A stretch of 64,000 bases of DNA from Nymphaea colorata. Taxonomy: Eukaryota > Streptophyta > Magnoliopsida > Nymphaeales > Nymphaeaceae. The position numbers and the translations under genes are program-made. Below are positions 35,621 to 55,096 of the stretch, in pieces. The stretch covers positions 18,268,854 to 18,332,853 of the forward strand of contig NC_045147.1 in NCBI RefSeq assembly GCF_008831285.2. The letters run 5' to 3'. Every line of letters begins with the position of its first letter. Within the stretch, counting starts at the first letter, position 1. The notes under the pieces are model-generated. The model did no database searches. It saw nothing but the letters and a program-made list of their open reading frames with translations, and was not told the origin of the DNA.

Positions 35621-38600
35621 CCAAGAGTTTCAACTGTGCTGCTTCCATGTGTACGTGCTCGATTCCTTTTCTTCCTTTTTCTTTCTTCCATGCATGTCTT
35701 ATTTAATCTGTGCTGTCCTTTTTTCTGGTTCCGGCAGGTTGAGGCGGTGATAGAATATTTCAGAACAGGCTAATAAGACATGGCCATGGGCCTCTCTCTG
35801 TCAGACCTGAGGGAGATCGATAAATCAGAACAAACCACAGATACATCTGCTAGATATGTTTATGTATTTACCCATTAGGAAGTTAAATATGTCGTGTGAA
35901 TGACTACTCCTTCTATAAGTGCAGTTCGAAACTTCACGTTTCAACTATATGGCCTAAACGCTAGTTGCATCTGCGACTTAATTTCGGAGGGCGACAAATT
36001 CATTCTGTCTCGACTCTTACGTGAGACAACTAGAGTACCAGTACTCCTGTAACTTGATTGAGGGTTTTAAATGCTCAAGAATTACCGCGACAAATGACAT
36101 TTTACCAACTGAAACAAAAGGTATCGTAGACCTGAAAGAGAGAAGCGTCGTTTTCGAAGTTGCAGTTTCGTTGATCGGTTTATAGCACTTCAAGTGAGTG
36201 TTTACTAGAAAATCTACAGTCTACTTTTTTCCTTTTTATTTTAAAGTTTAAACGAACCCATCTGTACGTCACCTTGGACACCATCTGCCTAACTCTACAG
36301 TGCACACCCATATGAATACAAGAAACACAAACCAACCGTTCCCGTAGTTACAGTAGGGCCCTTTCATACGAGAGAGAGGACATGAAAAAGAAACAACTGG
36401 TAGTGCCATGGTCATGTGATCCATGAACTCCACTCTGACTAGAAATTCAAGGAAAGAGAAGAAAATTCTCACAAGCTATCACTACAACCATACATAGATT
36501 GCATTAAATCCATCCATCTAGCCTTAAACCTAACTTTCTACGTGTTAATTGAACCTGCTGATGCTTGTGATTGCACTCAAGGTTATGGTGGCCCCGCTCT
36601 TTTCAACATGAAAGAGACCCTTGAGTGGAACTTAACATTTTTGTTCAGTGATAATATTGTTCATTTCAGGATCAGACTCCGGATTGTTAAATGAATTATT
36701 TTAAGGAGCTGGGGCTTTATAAAGCGAGCCATTTAAGGCCGAGGTTGGCCCTCTATCAACGGAGGGACCCCACAAATTCGAACCTTATTCCAGACTGGTT
36801 CCCACTTATCACACTCCTCATCCACCCTCTTAATGACCGGCTAGACTATTGAACCCACCTCCGTGGCCTGCCTGACAAATTTTTGACCCTGACTGAGCTG
36901 CTCGGGCGCCTAAGGTTAGACCTGTTTTCTAGAAAGAAGAAGTCACTACCTTTCATGGCCATGTGTTTAATGGAGTTGGACTGGGCCAATTTGTGGGTTT
37001 ACTTTACTAACTGAGTCTGACAGTAGCAATAGCTTTAGATCTTCTGTAGATGGGAAATGGACTTCTTCTTTAGATGGGAAACGGTCTAAGAATAAGTCCT
37101 TTCTCTTGGGGATTACAAGAGTCTTAAGTTTAGATGGTCTCCTGGGCTTGAGCTGACTATATTGCCATCTGATCTACTATATGTCCATCCACACGTACTA
37201 GAATTCACTGAAAATATAGAAATTTTGAAGACAACTTTCAGACTAATCAATTTCCAATGGCTATTCATAGGGAAAATAATCATATTTCAAAGATGTTGAT
37301 GGAATTGGAGAAGATGGGTTGGATGTTAACTACAATCTAAAGGTCAATTTAGAATTAAATGCAAATGCAAAACTCCAAATGACCAAAAAGTGCAGAGTAT
37401 GGTCCTTTCCAGACCATATATTGAACCATATAGATTCCTTCCCAGTGTAATTAGGGTTTCATGCTGATTCTTCAATGCCATGACTTAGGGAGCACGTTTG
37501 TGAATGGTCTAGCATGACTTTTGTCATGGGAAAAATCACATCTTATGCTGATACCTCAGCTACCTTCTTGTGAAGGGAGCCAATTATTGGATATGATTAT
37601 GAATAAAAAAGCATAAACATATTCTTGGTTTGTTTAAGATATTTATTATGTAAAAATAGCATTGCAGATTAGAGCATCACCTCACAAACAAATATCTTGT
37701 TCTCGCAAGGTTTTTGCCATCCATTGATATTGTCGTGACTAAAGCTTAGATGGCAATTTCTTGTTTGTTCAAAATTAGGAGGAAACCTTCGTCAAGACGC
37801 CAACGGAGACGAAGAATTTCAATGGAAGGACGGATTTTCCGTGTGGAAAATGCTATGAATATGAACATAAGCTAACATGCATGCTCTATACTCCATATTA
37901 GGTGTAAGCTTAATTATTAATTAAAATGTTTCCTAGTCTATGAATTCCATTTCTGCTTTCTTCTCTAGCATAATATTTCAAGTTCAAGATCTGGGTCAAT
38001 GAAGGTTCTTGTGAGCAACTTTTACCTGCTAGTCTATGGCTACATTGTGTAGCCTGTGAAAGCACAACCTGTTAAGTAAGTTCAAGATCTGGATCATAGT
38101 AGGTTAATATGAGAAGCTTTATTTTAACTAGTTTGTGGATCTCATTCTGCCAAATGTAATAGAATGAGCTGGTAGCAGTTTATTTCTCACAACATTTTGT
38201 AAAAGGCAAACTAGCTAGGGTTTCATGAACTTAGCTACCATGTCACATTGAGGAAGTCTACTGATCAAGACTGGGCTCAAGTTACTTCGGTGAAGAATCT
38301 GAGTCACCGTTTCATGCTTTCACATGGAGAACATAGACTTGGTTTACACCATGCCATCCAATTTCCACCTTATCCATTGGAAAGCCCAAGAGGAGGAAGC
38401 ATGCCTCATATATATTAGCTTGCAATGGAGATATACTTGGTCGCACAGTAAATGCAAGCGTCAAGGTAATTGAATTTCAGGAACTTGGTCTCACGGACGT
38501 TTTACTACAGGGCAACCTGTCACACTGGATGTTGAATGTGCAATAGATGAGTAAATTATGCAACCGAAAGTTTGATAGAATATCAGGAACTTCGTCAGGT

Positions 38601-41118
38601 CTAACCAATGATGCATTCAAAAGTTCCAAAGTTGCATTTATTGAAGTGCCAAGAAAAAAAAAGGTGTCCAATATCTCAGAATTAAAGTTAGTTTCCGGTA
38701 TTGTTCAACAACTTAAAGCTCAAGAAACTAAAACCATTGGCGATCTGGCGAGTCGAAAAGTTGGTAAGATATATCACGATCTCGGCCACACTTGAAGAAA
38801 CGCACTTTTTGAACCAAACACGTTAGTTTCGAGTTCACGAGATCAGGAACGCACCTAATTTAGCTAAGATCTCAGCGTCAATGAGTCTATCTTTGGCGAC
38901 TGAAAAAGAGGGGAGAAATTAGAAGGAGAAAAGGAAGATGGAGCTACGGAACGTTGTGGGGAGGAAGATGGAGAGTCCCACTGTAGTATGGCGACGGCCC
39001 TTCTCCGTCTGTCGTGTGGCCATGTGAAAGTGGGCAGTGAAGTCAAAGAAACGGGAGGCCGGTTGGCCACACCAGCCAGGCGTGCAGCAGACGATATCGG
39101 CGCCCACATACAGACACACATAAACACAGCGTCTCGGCACTGCCACCATAAAGAAAAACCAATTTTCTGCCATGGAGGACGTAATCAAATGCTCAGAACA
39201 GCTTCTCCTTCACCTTCTTCCGTTGGTTCACCTTCGTAGAAAGACTTATCAGTTTACTTTTCTGGTCTAATCTTGGCGCAGAGACAGACAGACGAGAGAG
39301 AGGCCCGCTTAATCTGCTTTTTGTTCAACTTTCCTTTCTTGCTCAGATCTGGGGTGTCGTTGCTTCTTCATCTTGCTTTCGCTGTCGTCTGTTTTTTTTC
39401 TTTTAAGGTCAAAATGAAATTATTTTCTGCATTTTCATCCATGGAACGAAGATGAGAAGAGCAGGTCAGAAGGCCCGCATAGGAGAACTCCAGATGGTGT
39501 CCTCAAGTTGGTGGGGTTCTTAATATTAAAGTTCCGGGGGACACCATCATTGGTATTCTGGACTGCTGTGGCCACTAATCTGCATAAATGGTCGGTGAGG
39601 ATATCAGAGCACAGAAATGGCGTGATTCTCCTTGAAACACCGCCATGGTGTTCCCTTGTGCATGAGAAGCTCAAGCACTTTGCTCAAAGTATGCAAGACT
39701 CAATAATCCATCTTGTCGGTTCACTTGTTCTTCCTTGGCAAGGAAGCTCTTGAATCGAAACCTAAATTGAAATCCAGTTCCGTGAGAGCTACCAGCTTTT
39801 AAATAAGTATCATATCTAGACTTGTGCAAAATAGAGGACAAACAAAATTTTTTCTTTTGTTGTAAACAATACAAAGTGAATTTCTCCTTGTTCTTTGTCA
39901 AATAAAGAAGCAAGGACTCGATCGATTATTCAGGCCCGTTCTCAGCTGATTTCTCTGGAAATTACTATGGTAGAACATTGATCAACTGACTTTTCATTGC
40001 TTCCCTATTGTATTAGTAGATTAACATCGTAACCTTGACACATTCTCGTAGTTCAGCCCTTTTTTGACAATTATTGTGGCAATCAACACCACATATGAAA
40101 TTCAGAAAAAAGGGCAGATCTATTGGAATTGCAGCCCTATAGGGGGCGCTTGTAGGTAATTTGACTTCATCCCAACCAAGGTCACCTTGTCTCGCTCTAG
40201 AGCTGGGTCCAAGCTAGTGGGCGCGGTTTTGAGTGATCAAGCTTGAGTGAGATATTTTAAAAGGTCAACTCGAATGAGTGCCAGAATTAGCTCGTCAGAA
40301 TTAGCTCGTCAGAGTTTGATATAATTGGATGCATAATATCCTGAAATACATTGAGAGAGTCCATCAAAACTTATTTAAATTTAGAACCTAAGTTTATTTG
40401 ACTAAGACATTTGGCTATGTCAATATTGTCACAGATAACTTGCCGTATATGGAAAGAGTATATATACTTTGCGATGTCTTGAGAGTCCACGGATGCGTCT
40501 GAAGTTTTGATTCAAGAACAAAGTTAATTTGTTTGATAAGTAAGTTTAAATTCCTTAATTGGAGCCTCCTTCAACACTGAATCATTCCTTGATGGTCTGA
40601 GCTTCCATCAAACAATTTTGTTGAGCTCAGTATTTGTGCATGGCTCATCATCCTGCAAATTAAGCTCCAACTTCCTGCTTGTTGGGGGATAGACTCTTGA
40701 CCTTTAATAACTTCATTTCTAATGGTAGTGAGTGAATGATAGCTCCGACTATCCAAATCACCTAGCCAACTACCCAAAGTTGTCTATATAAAGCAAATGG
40801 ATGTTTGAAAGAAAAACAAACAAAAAAAAGTATAAATTAATATTAAATGATGAAAATGGCATTCACTTTTTTCTTATTGTTTTTCTCTCAAACATCCATC
40901 ATGTTGAATCAGATAACCCTAGTTAGATGGTTAGGTAACTTTGAAAAGCCAGAGCCATTATACAATTTTCATATATATATATCATGGCTCATCATCATGC
41001 CAAGTTTGGGGATAAGCTCCTAACCTTTATTAACTTCATTGTTAACGACAATGAAGCATACATTCTTACATAGTCTAAGGTCATAGAGTGGCACCCATTT
41101 GGACATGGTCAAACCCTA

Positions 41119-41162
<44 letters not shown>

Positions 41163-42958
41163 GGAATCCAAGGCTGCCCACATGCAAGATTGTGGTCAAT
41201 GGATCTGTAGCTAAGAATAACTTAAGTGGAGTTGTCCGTCTTCGCAAGACCTCGCCGGGCTCAAACCGCCATTAGATTAGTAGGAATTGTGCACAGAACA
41301 ATATTGCTCAACTTTGAATACCTTGCCCACATAATAGGTCAAGGTTGCCCAGAATGGCCAACAATTTCATTAGCTCATAGTGGCCCAGAGACAGACGGCC
41401 CAGCCGGACCTTGATTCACCATTTTCAGTCACATATAAAAGATAAATTAGGTGGCGTGACACCAAAAAGATGACAAAGAAGCAGGGAAGAAGAAAAAAAA
41501 AGGCAAAATAAAAGGTGGAACGGCAATGAGAAAGGAAGAAATGTGGGGCTAAGAAAGACTTGGCTAAGACTTGGGCACCTAGCAGGACCGACCACAAGCC
41601 GCGCCAGACCAAGGCTGTCGTGATCGTTAGTCCCACATAGTGCCGGCCAAGCCTGATAAGGACAGGGGACCTCGATGGACTCGAGGTCTACCCAGGTTCC
41701 GGCTGGGCTGGCAACAAAAATCTAGGTGCAAATATTCCCCCCCGCACTAGTGAAAGTTAAACAAAAAAGCAACGAAATGTATGCTGATATATTCGTATCA
41801 AGCAAGGAGAAAAACACGAAAAACAGATCGGCTGAGAACCTTTAAATTAGAATTTTTTTTCCGCATGATGTTCACTTTCTTAAAGATTAATTTATAGATC
41901 TATAATATCATAGTAGCTGTCAGCTCTTTGGTTGAGCAGTATGCATCCGAGAAGAAAGGCAACCAAACAACCAAACTTCGCTTTCATTTTGGCTGGACAG
42001 AATTTGACAAGGACACGCATCTCAAATTTCAATGAATTCAATGTGCATAACTTTGACTACTTCTTTCATCTTTTTTGTTGTTAGGGGGATGTTTTCTTCT
42101 CAAAAGTGATGCTTCATTTGTCCTTTGGGAAGAGGAATCTTGGGTCTTGTGAATGAATGTGTTGAGTTCAAACCCTCGATCATGAATGTTTGGTTTCCAC
42201 GACGCGGGAGGAAGAAGAAGAAAAAACAGAAGAAGATTGGAGCCTGATAGAATATGGTAGCTAGCTACATGGATAGGGCGACAGTAGCATCGTAACGTAT
42301 AACTTGGACTCTTCTCCTTATGCGTCGCCGAATATATCGAAAGCCGACTCGTCCCTACGCTACTACTAGCTTTGCCTAACAGGAAGCTCATTACAAACCA
42401 TCTAAAATTAGGCACGCAGAATATTCCAATTTCAACGTTGGTAGTATGTTTTTGTATTCACAAAACTGAAAAACGTCATTTCATCGTCTTCGCTATCTCT
42501 CTCTTGTTTCCTTCTTCGTCAGCGTCGGCAGGAGGAGATCCGTTTACACAGCCAAATGGATCGAGACTTGTTGAAGAAGGTCAAAAGATCAAGTGTCGGT
42601 TGCGCCTACATCCCGACATAATCTGGTAGGGAAGCCTAACTCTACTTCACGATTAATAGAGGAAGATGCTTACCGGATTCATTTTGTAGTGATCGATCGA
42701 GAAAGTATAAATATGGTGGAGAAATTCGATACCATTAATGTCTAAATTGCCGCAAATTTAGTTTCACAGATGAATACCGAAATTTAACGTGCGAAGTATG
42801 TAATCATCCTAGCGCCATTCCCAATCAACTGAGAAATCTTTGCATGAACACCCATGCTCATTTTATCATTTTAAAGGTTACATACCATTTGCCGCCTTGC
42901 TTAATTGTGAGAGACTCAAGAGAGAGAGAGAATATATATATATATATATATATATATA

Positions 42959-43186
42959 CATGCCTCTGTGTTCTATCTCCATCTAGTGCCAACCTGGCCA
43001 GACAAAGTCACTATATTGTCATGACTGGTCTAGGTTGCCGTATCAAATGTAGGGTGACAGTGCTTGTGTGTATATATATATATATATATACATGCCTCTG
43101 TGTTCTATCTCCATCTAGTGCCAACCTGGCCAGACAAAGTCACTATATTGTCATGACTAGTCTAGGTCGCCCTATCAAATGTAGGG
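42959..43186. repeat. Tandem duplication, period 132 bp, bounded by TA runs
   Basis: A segment starting CATGCCTCTGTGTTCTATCT and ending AAATGTAGGG is present at 42959-43052 and again at 43091-43186 with only a few substitutions. A (TA)n run precedes each copy and another follows soon after the second. The arrangement suggests duplication through mispairing of the TA runs. Confidence 0.85.
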
Positions 43187-44496
43187 ATTAAGTTCCAAAA
43201 TCTGATAGTGCTTGTGTGTGTGTATATATATATATAACTCTTAAATGCAATACTTATAAGGAATCATCTTGGCCATTGATCTTTCCAAGATAGAAGGTTG
43301 AGAGAAAATTATCCAAGATAAAAGGTTGAGAGAAAATTAAGAAAAAAAAAAAGAAGATAAGATATTTTAGTTTTCTTATATTAATTCACACACGCACACA
43401 TACATATGTACACATAATTAAAAATTTGTCACTAAAAAAAAGAACAACAATTTATGGTAATTTTGACAATTGTTTATAGTGCTCTCAATTCTTATTTTTA
43501 ATCCTTTGTCCTATGTGAATATTCAGCGTTGGCAGATTTGAGTCCTCTTATATATTTGCGTTTTGGTGTGTATGAAATATATGTTTAAAGTGCCTACACA
43601 TTTGAGATATTTGAATAAACACAAGCTCTTCAGGAAACTATGAGAAGATTGGCGTGGCCTACATTGTGCATACCTAACTCCAACTAACCCTCTGAAATAG
43701 TTTGCTGTTTTTTCAAGTTCCTAGCCTTGCAGCAGATTTTTATTCAACAGAGATAATAAATCGCCAGAGTGGTGGTCCTGGGAGCAATTATATATCATAA
43801 AAGGCAGGTCCTACACTTGGACATTTAAAAAGAGGTGTTAACATCTTTCTTTTTGAATACATAGGCAGACTCTGGTCACTTGACTTTCTTCAACCCAAAT
43901 CCAGCTGGGCGAAAGGGGTTGTTGGTGAACATTAATTTTATCGTAGATTAGATGCCTATTACTTGGAATATCTCTAGAGAGGCTCCTTTTTCATGTCAAC
44001 AATGTGAAAAGAAAAAACTCATTGTCAATTTAGATATTTCAGACATAAAATGCAGCTAATTAATTGGCTTCATTGTGATGCCGATCGAGCCACTGGTCTC
44101 TGACATCTCTCAGATTCAAACCTTACTGGCGTTCGACCAATATTCTCTTCATATTCATATCTTTAAGTAAACACAAAATATAAATGTCCACAGAAACATG
44201 GTTTGCAGCTTACAAAAATAAATTAATTTAACTTTGGTGCGACAAAAAAGCAAAAGAGTAAGATAGAGATAGAGAGAGATTTTAGAGGCCAATGTATATG
44301 CCAATCGGCTATCTTCTATCAGCATGTCGTCATCGATCGTAGTGTGACATCATATATATATATATATATAGACATGCAGAAGCGGGCGAGCTGCGCTTTC
44401 AATGTTCAAAAAAGTAGTTTATTCTTCCAATGTGGCGTCCCCATATCAACATGTACAAAACCCAAATGGCACCACCTGGTTTCAAAAGATTATCAT

Positions 44497-44682
44497 CAAG
44501 GGCGGAACTAGAAATTTTTTTTATGAGAGAGGCCTAATTAAAGTTTCTAAACTTTGACAAGGGCTAAAATATCATTTTTTAACATTTTTATATAAGATAA
44601 ATAAAAACTTTTAAAATTTACATGTATTTTTTTTTTTTTGAAAGGGGGCAGGGCTCGTGCCAACCCCGGGAATCCACCCCTG
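44497..44682. mobile_element. hAT-type MITE, 186 bp
   Basis: The left end CAAGGGCGGAACTAGAAATT and the inward-read right end CAGGGGTGGATTCC are inverted repeats of the 26286/30029 family. The flanking octamers are ATTATCAT (44489-44496) and ATTACCAT (44683-44690), seven of eight identical, consistent with an 8-bp hAT target duplication that has taken one substitution. The interior is AT-rich and non-coding. Confidence 0.8.
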
Positions 44683-47600
44683 ATTACCATGGCTTTTGAG
44701 AAAATGTTCAAGGGAATTATGTGGACATATGAAAGTACCTTTGGTCATCTGAGCATCTAATGGCTTTCCAGTGTCTTCTTCGGATTCTAACGGTTTTACC
44801 CAAATTCAATTATACGGAAGTGGTTTTCCACAGAAAAAAAAAATGGGCGATCACATTTTATAGGTAAAGATTCAAAACGAGGTGCAGCAGGCTTTTCAGA
44901 TCACACAATTCCACTTATACGTCAAAGCAATATCTTTTTGAATAATATAATTTTTGGAGATTCCAACCATATCCATGTATATTGTCGAATTTTTGAAAAC
45001 TGGGACAGCTATATATTGGACGGCTGATTAAATTAATCTTGTCCATACAAACCCATGGAAATGATCGTATTTGGGTGTTGCAATGGAAAACTAGAACCGA
45101 ATTTGTGATTCAAAATTTTGACGTTTTTCCTTGTGCTTTGGTATGATCTTTCTCCTCTTATTGACAAATTCTACAAGCTATAACTTCGTTCTTTAGGATC
45201 GAGAATGATATCCGTTGATGAAACCATGCATGCACACCATTTTTACACTACAGGAAATTTAGTCATTACTAACGCGAACAAAGAAAGTGTTGGTAAGTTT
45301 AGCAGTTCACGTATACGAAGACGAATAGCGTCTACGATAAGCTCTTTAGTGGCGTTAAGCAGTATCGAATTAAAGAATCCAAACAGATCACGTAACACAC
45401 ATACAAAAATTGGTGTCAGTTAGAGGTGAGCTTCGGATCGGGCTCCATTAGGATTGACAATATAAACTTTTATGTTATTTTATGTTATTATCAAAAGGAA
45501 CTTGATAATCTGAAGTTATTTTATGTTAGTTGCAACTTTTAGACGTTAAAGTTTGAAGTGACAAAAGCCGCATGGTCACTATACACAAACAGTTGATTCT
45601 GCATATGTAAAAGCCGCTTTGTCTTTTTGAAAGATACTCCAAAAGAAAGGCAGTACGTATGTTACTTTTAAGAAATAAAATCACCTCTTTTGCTGAGGCT
45701 AATTCAAGTTTCAAGTGCACAAGACTCCCAGTTAAAGGTTAAGAGATAATTCACTATTCACAATCTATGGGCAATCTATATAAGAAAGTGTCTCCGTGTG
45801 TAATGAAGAATACAAGCCAGACCTGTCTCTTCCTAGGATGTCACATCTTAGCAAATACATTGAAGGGAAAGGCGTAATGGTCGGAATTTTTATGGTTTTT
45901 ATAAGCCAAGGTCTACTTCTTATTATTAGTATTGTTATTATTATTATATGTTGGGTGAGCGCAGCCATCCAATAACTTGGCAGTTCAGTAAGTAATGTTC
46001 ATACTGGACTTTACGTATCAGCTTGCTAGCTAGGGAAGAGTGAAAACTCAGTAACTGCGCAGAAGAAAAATTAAAACTCAGAACTCCTAAAAAAAGAAAA
46101 TCCAAATTCAGCATGGAAATTGGATTTTATAACTCTTCTGCTTCTAGATCAGTCTGAATCCACTGATTTTAAAATTCAAAGAATTTGATTTCTGCAGCCG
46201 GTTGAATTGACTAATGTTAATTGATATGAAAGATTACCTAAAACCTTTCATAACCACAACTGAGGATGGGACAACCATTTATCCTGAATCAGGTAGACCA
46301 GTGGTGGTGGCGGCTCCCACCATCTTGACCCCCAGGCGCCACGGATTACAATACGTTGATGAATAATGAGGGATTGGGACGTTCCACATGCATGCACTCA
46401 TCAGTAATCAAACTCAGCAGCAATTTCAATTTAATCGAAACCTTTCCACTCAACTTCATTCATTTATGTGTTCGTCTGTGGAAGAATGGCAAGGTGCCTG
46501 TTGCTCGATCTGCTGCAGAGTGCTTATTCCCGAGGACTTCGTTAAACTAGCCGGAAGACAGAATCCTCCCCTGAAACTTAACATTTTCCGATTGAATTGA
46601 CAAGTTTCTAGACAGCTTCCTCACTCCAAATCCTGGGACTGTAGCATTTCTTGGTCTAATTGTAATACCCTTGAGGGGAAAGGATGTTGTCATGTTTGAT
46701 GCGAAATTATACTAGATTAATCTTGCCCTTCTAATTAATCATCTTCTAATTGCTGAAAATCTTTTCTTTTTCTCTACTGTGCAGTCATGCTCGAAAGAAG
46801 GGGAGTTTGTTTCTCTAATCGGCAGACCATAGATGCATATTCTAGCTTTTTGGGTTTCATGATAGCAAGAATCTTTCAGCCATGAAAAGAAGTTTTCGAT
46901 TCTCCCTTGTAGTGGAAGCGATAGGAAAAGGCTAGTTCAATCTAGTAGCCGTTTGAGTTCAGAAAAGAAAAAGCGTTCAACTTTAATGAATCTGCGAACC
47001 TCACAAAATTCAGGAGGACCACCCTTTGTTTGATTTCGTTTGTCTTTATCTCCTTCTTCACTGTTTGGATAACATAGACCTGGTACCACTCGATACCCAT
47101 CCATCTAGATGCCAATTCTCTAGCCTCTGGTCCATCTGCTGACACTACGTAGACTGCCTCCCAAACGTGCAATGACGTGCACAACTTACATCCATATGAT
47201 CCACGATGCATGAAGGATAACGATGTAGCTAGATTTCTGTACTTTCAATTTCCGGTCAATTGGCCAAGTTGGTCTTTCTGATCTTCGTTTGCTTGGTGGC
47301 AATTGATAATCTTATGGGACTATAGAAAATTCAACGATCATAGAAAGCGGAAGGATACAAAAGGCTTTGATTTCATGTTAACATCGGCCATAGATGCATG
47401 AACGTGGAAGGGCGGGCGACATATGGGCTTTTTAAACCTTGCAAGAGTGTTGTGAGCAGTGTTGTCAGTCCCGATTCTGATACTGTTTCAGGTTGCTGGA
47501 TGATGGGGCGTAATGGCCGATTCGCATTGGTTTGTATCGGAATATTAAACTATTTAATAAGTACAAATGATTTAGAATTTGAGATACCAATCAGACTCGG

Positions 47601-48294
47601 CCATTTAAGTTTTCATTTGTAATGCAATGTGGCAAGCGGCCAAAACGAGATCGGTTTTTCATTCACTTTCTTGGTGCTATCTTTTTTCGAAGGACTTGTT
47701 CATTTCGTAAATTTTTGTCCGTGACATGCTTGTTATGCCAATAATAGTCTCGATCACTTTAGGCATTGGACTCACAGTGTTCAAATCTGAGGTCAAGATT
47801 TCATTCTTCGGATTCCGAGGTCCATCTCTTGGCATAAACCGGAAAAGATCTGCCTAACCCCAATTTTGCTTGTTTGCAGAGAAAACTCAGTGTGAACAAG
47901 GTAAAGGTGCTAGTTTTCAAAAGCAGAACAAAATAGCTGGCTGGCCACCCAATTTTTCAGAAACATTATCGGCTGATGGGTGTTCTATCCTTATTTCCAT
48001 GTTTGCCGTGCAATCTTGGGAATCAGAGTCCCTTTTGTCGAAATTCTGCATTTTACACAGTCCAGTCATCAGATTCAACATCACCTACCACTACCAGTAA
48101 GACTCTGCGTGATCATTCATTTCCTTGGTGAATGTGCATGCTTCCAAAACCAGTGATGATAAAATAGCTGCTTGAAGGAAATGGCTTAGGTTCATTCTGA
48201 CATGCAAAATGACGCACTTCACCTGTTGCATGCGCTATTTTCTGCACTACTGGTTCTCAGGCCCGAGTTGATCTGAGGTATGCATGCACACACT

Positions 48295-48330
48295 GAGACT
48301 GAGACAGAGACAGAGACAGAGACAGAGAGA
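48295..48330. repeat. GAGACA hexamer microsatellite
   Basis: About five consecutive GAGACA/GAGACT units ending in GAGAGA, about 170 bp beyond the 3' end of the guanosine deaminase coding region. Confidence 0.85.
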
Positions 48331-48502
48331 ACAAATGTGCGCGTCATCCATGTTCCACGCTTAAAACTCAACACACGCATGAGTTGAATGGTAGGCAAAT
48401 GAGAAATTGATTGAGCAATATCAGAGGCAATATTCTGAATACTAAATACAGCAGGAATCTTCTTGAGAAGTCATAAATGAAGCATGTCCTAGAAAGCATA
48501 AA

Positions 48503-54303
<5,801 letters not shown>

Positions 54304-54480
54304 GTCAGAAAATTAAAAGAAGCCCGCAGGAGCTGGCAAGAACGGCCGCTCGAATATGAGCTCTAACACCCAAGGCGAGCGAATTCTGCAGGCAAACGAT
54401 AACTATTCAGGACAAAATTCAAATGGCTTGTAGGATTTTCAGATTTTGAGACGTCGGTGTAGCTGAATTAACTACGCTGG

Positions 54481-55096
54481 ATGACTCGCAGTGGAGAGTC
54501 CAATCTCAAAACGGAAGTGATCGTCGGAAAAGAATGTCACAAAGAAAATCCACAACAGGATCAACAAGAACCACTGCCCGAAATGCAGCCATATCCAAAT
54601 AAAAGAAAACCGAACTTTTTAGCCAAACCTCAGCAATGAAGCGGATTCGGAAGAATTGCAGAGTTTCACTGCTTCCAAATTGGGTGGTGATCTCAACAAA
54701 AGGGAAACTAGACCAAAAGGATCAAAATCCGAAGAAAAAACGCACAAAGAGAACAAACAAGCAGATACCGAGCTCCTCAAGGCACCTTCTACAAATCTGA
54801 TACCAACTTCGGTTAATTTAAATGATTTGGCGACGTTGGTGCTGCCGAATCAGGTGCGAAAACGAAAGACTAAACGAGCGGAGAGTCCAATCTCGGAAAA
54901 GGAAAAACCAGCCCTCAAAACAAATGCGGGAAAAGCGATTAGAAGAAGGACGTGGCGGCAATACGTAAGGGAAAGACCGCAGGATTCTTCCCCTGCTTTT
55001 TTGGACTTTTTGAAGGACACAGTCATCCAAAAGGAGAGGAGTGAGAAAGAGAGAAAGCACCGTGTACAAAATTGCTTTTTGGTCATTCAAATGTGA
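54481..55096 (+). pseudogene. Hypothetical Lys/Glu-rich frame with a one-base break, divergent to GSDA
   Basis: A frame opens at ATG 54481 (MTRSGESNLKTEV) and runs 52 codons to a TGA near 54637. Immediately there, a second frame offset by one base is open to 55096, about 150 codons. Both encode hydrophilic protein rich in Lys, Glu, Gln and Pro. The second contains LNDLATLVLPNQVRKRK and RRRTWRQYVRERPQDSSPAF. I recognise no family. The break could be a sequence error, a real frameshift in a decaying gene, or a splice acceptor: AAACCTCAG ends at the junction, which would make the second frame an internal exon. It starts about 178 bp from the GSDA start codon on the opposite strand, so a shared promoter is possible. 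Confidence 0.3.

Larger units (their letters stand above)
35621..48502. other. Long spacer between WRKY and the guanosine deaminase gene
   Basis: No gene can be supported. Open frames are all below about 125 codons and resemble no family I know. Visible structure: a diverged duplication around 37980-38140 (AGTTCAAGATCTGG twice, 98 bp apart), a CT/TA microsatellite at 41119-41162, a 132-bp-period duplication (42959-43186), TA runs near 44353, a hAT-type MITE (44497-44682) and a hexamer tract (48295-48330). The 38900-39460 stretch is GC-richer than its surroundings and might be an unrecognised promoter or first exon. Confidence 0.5.
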
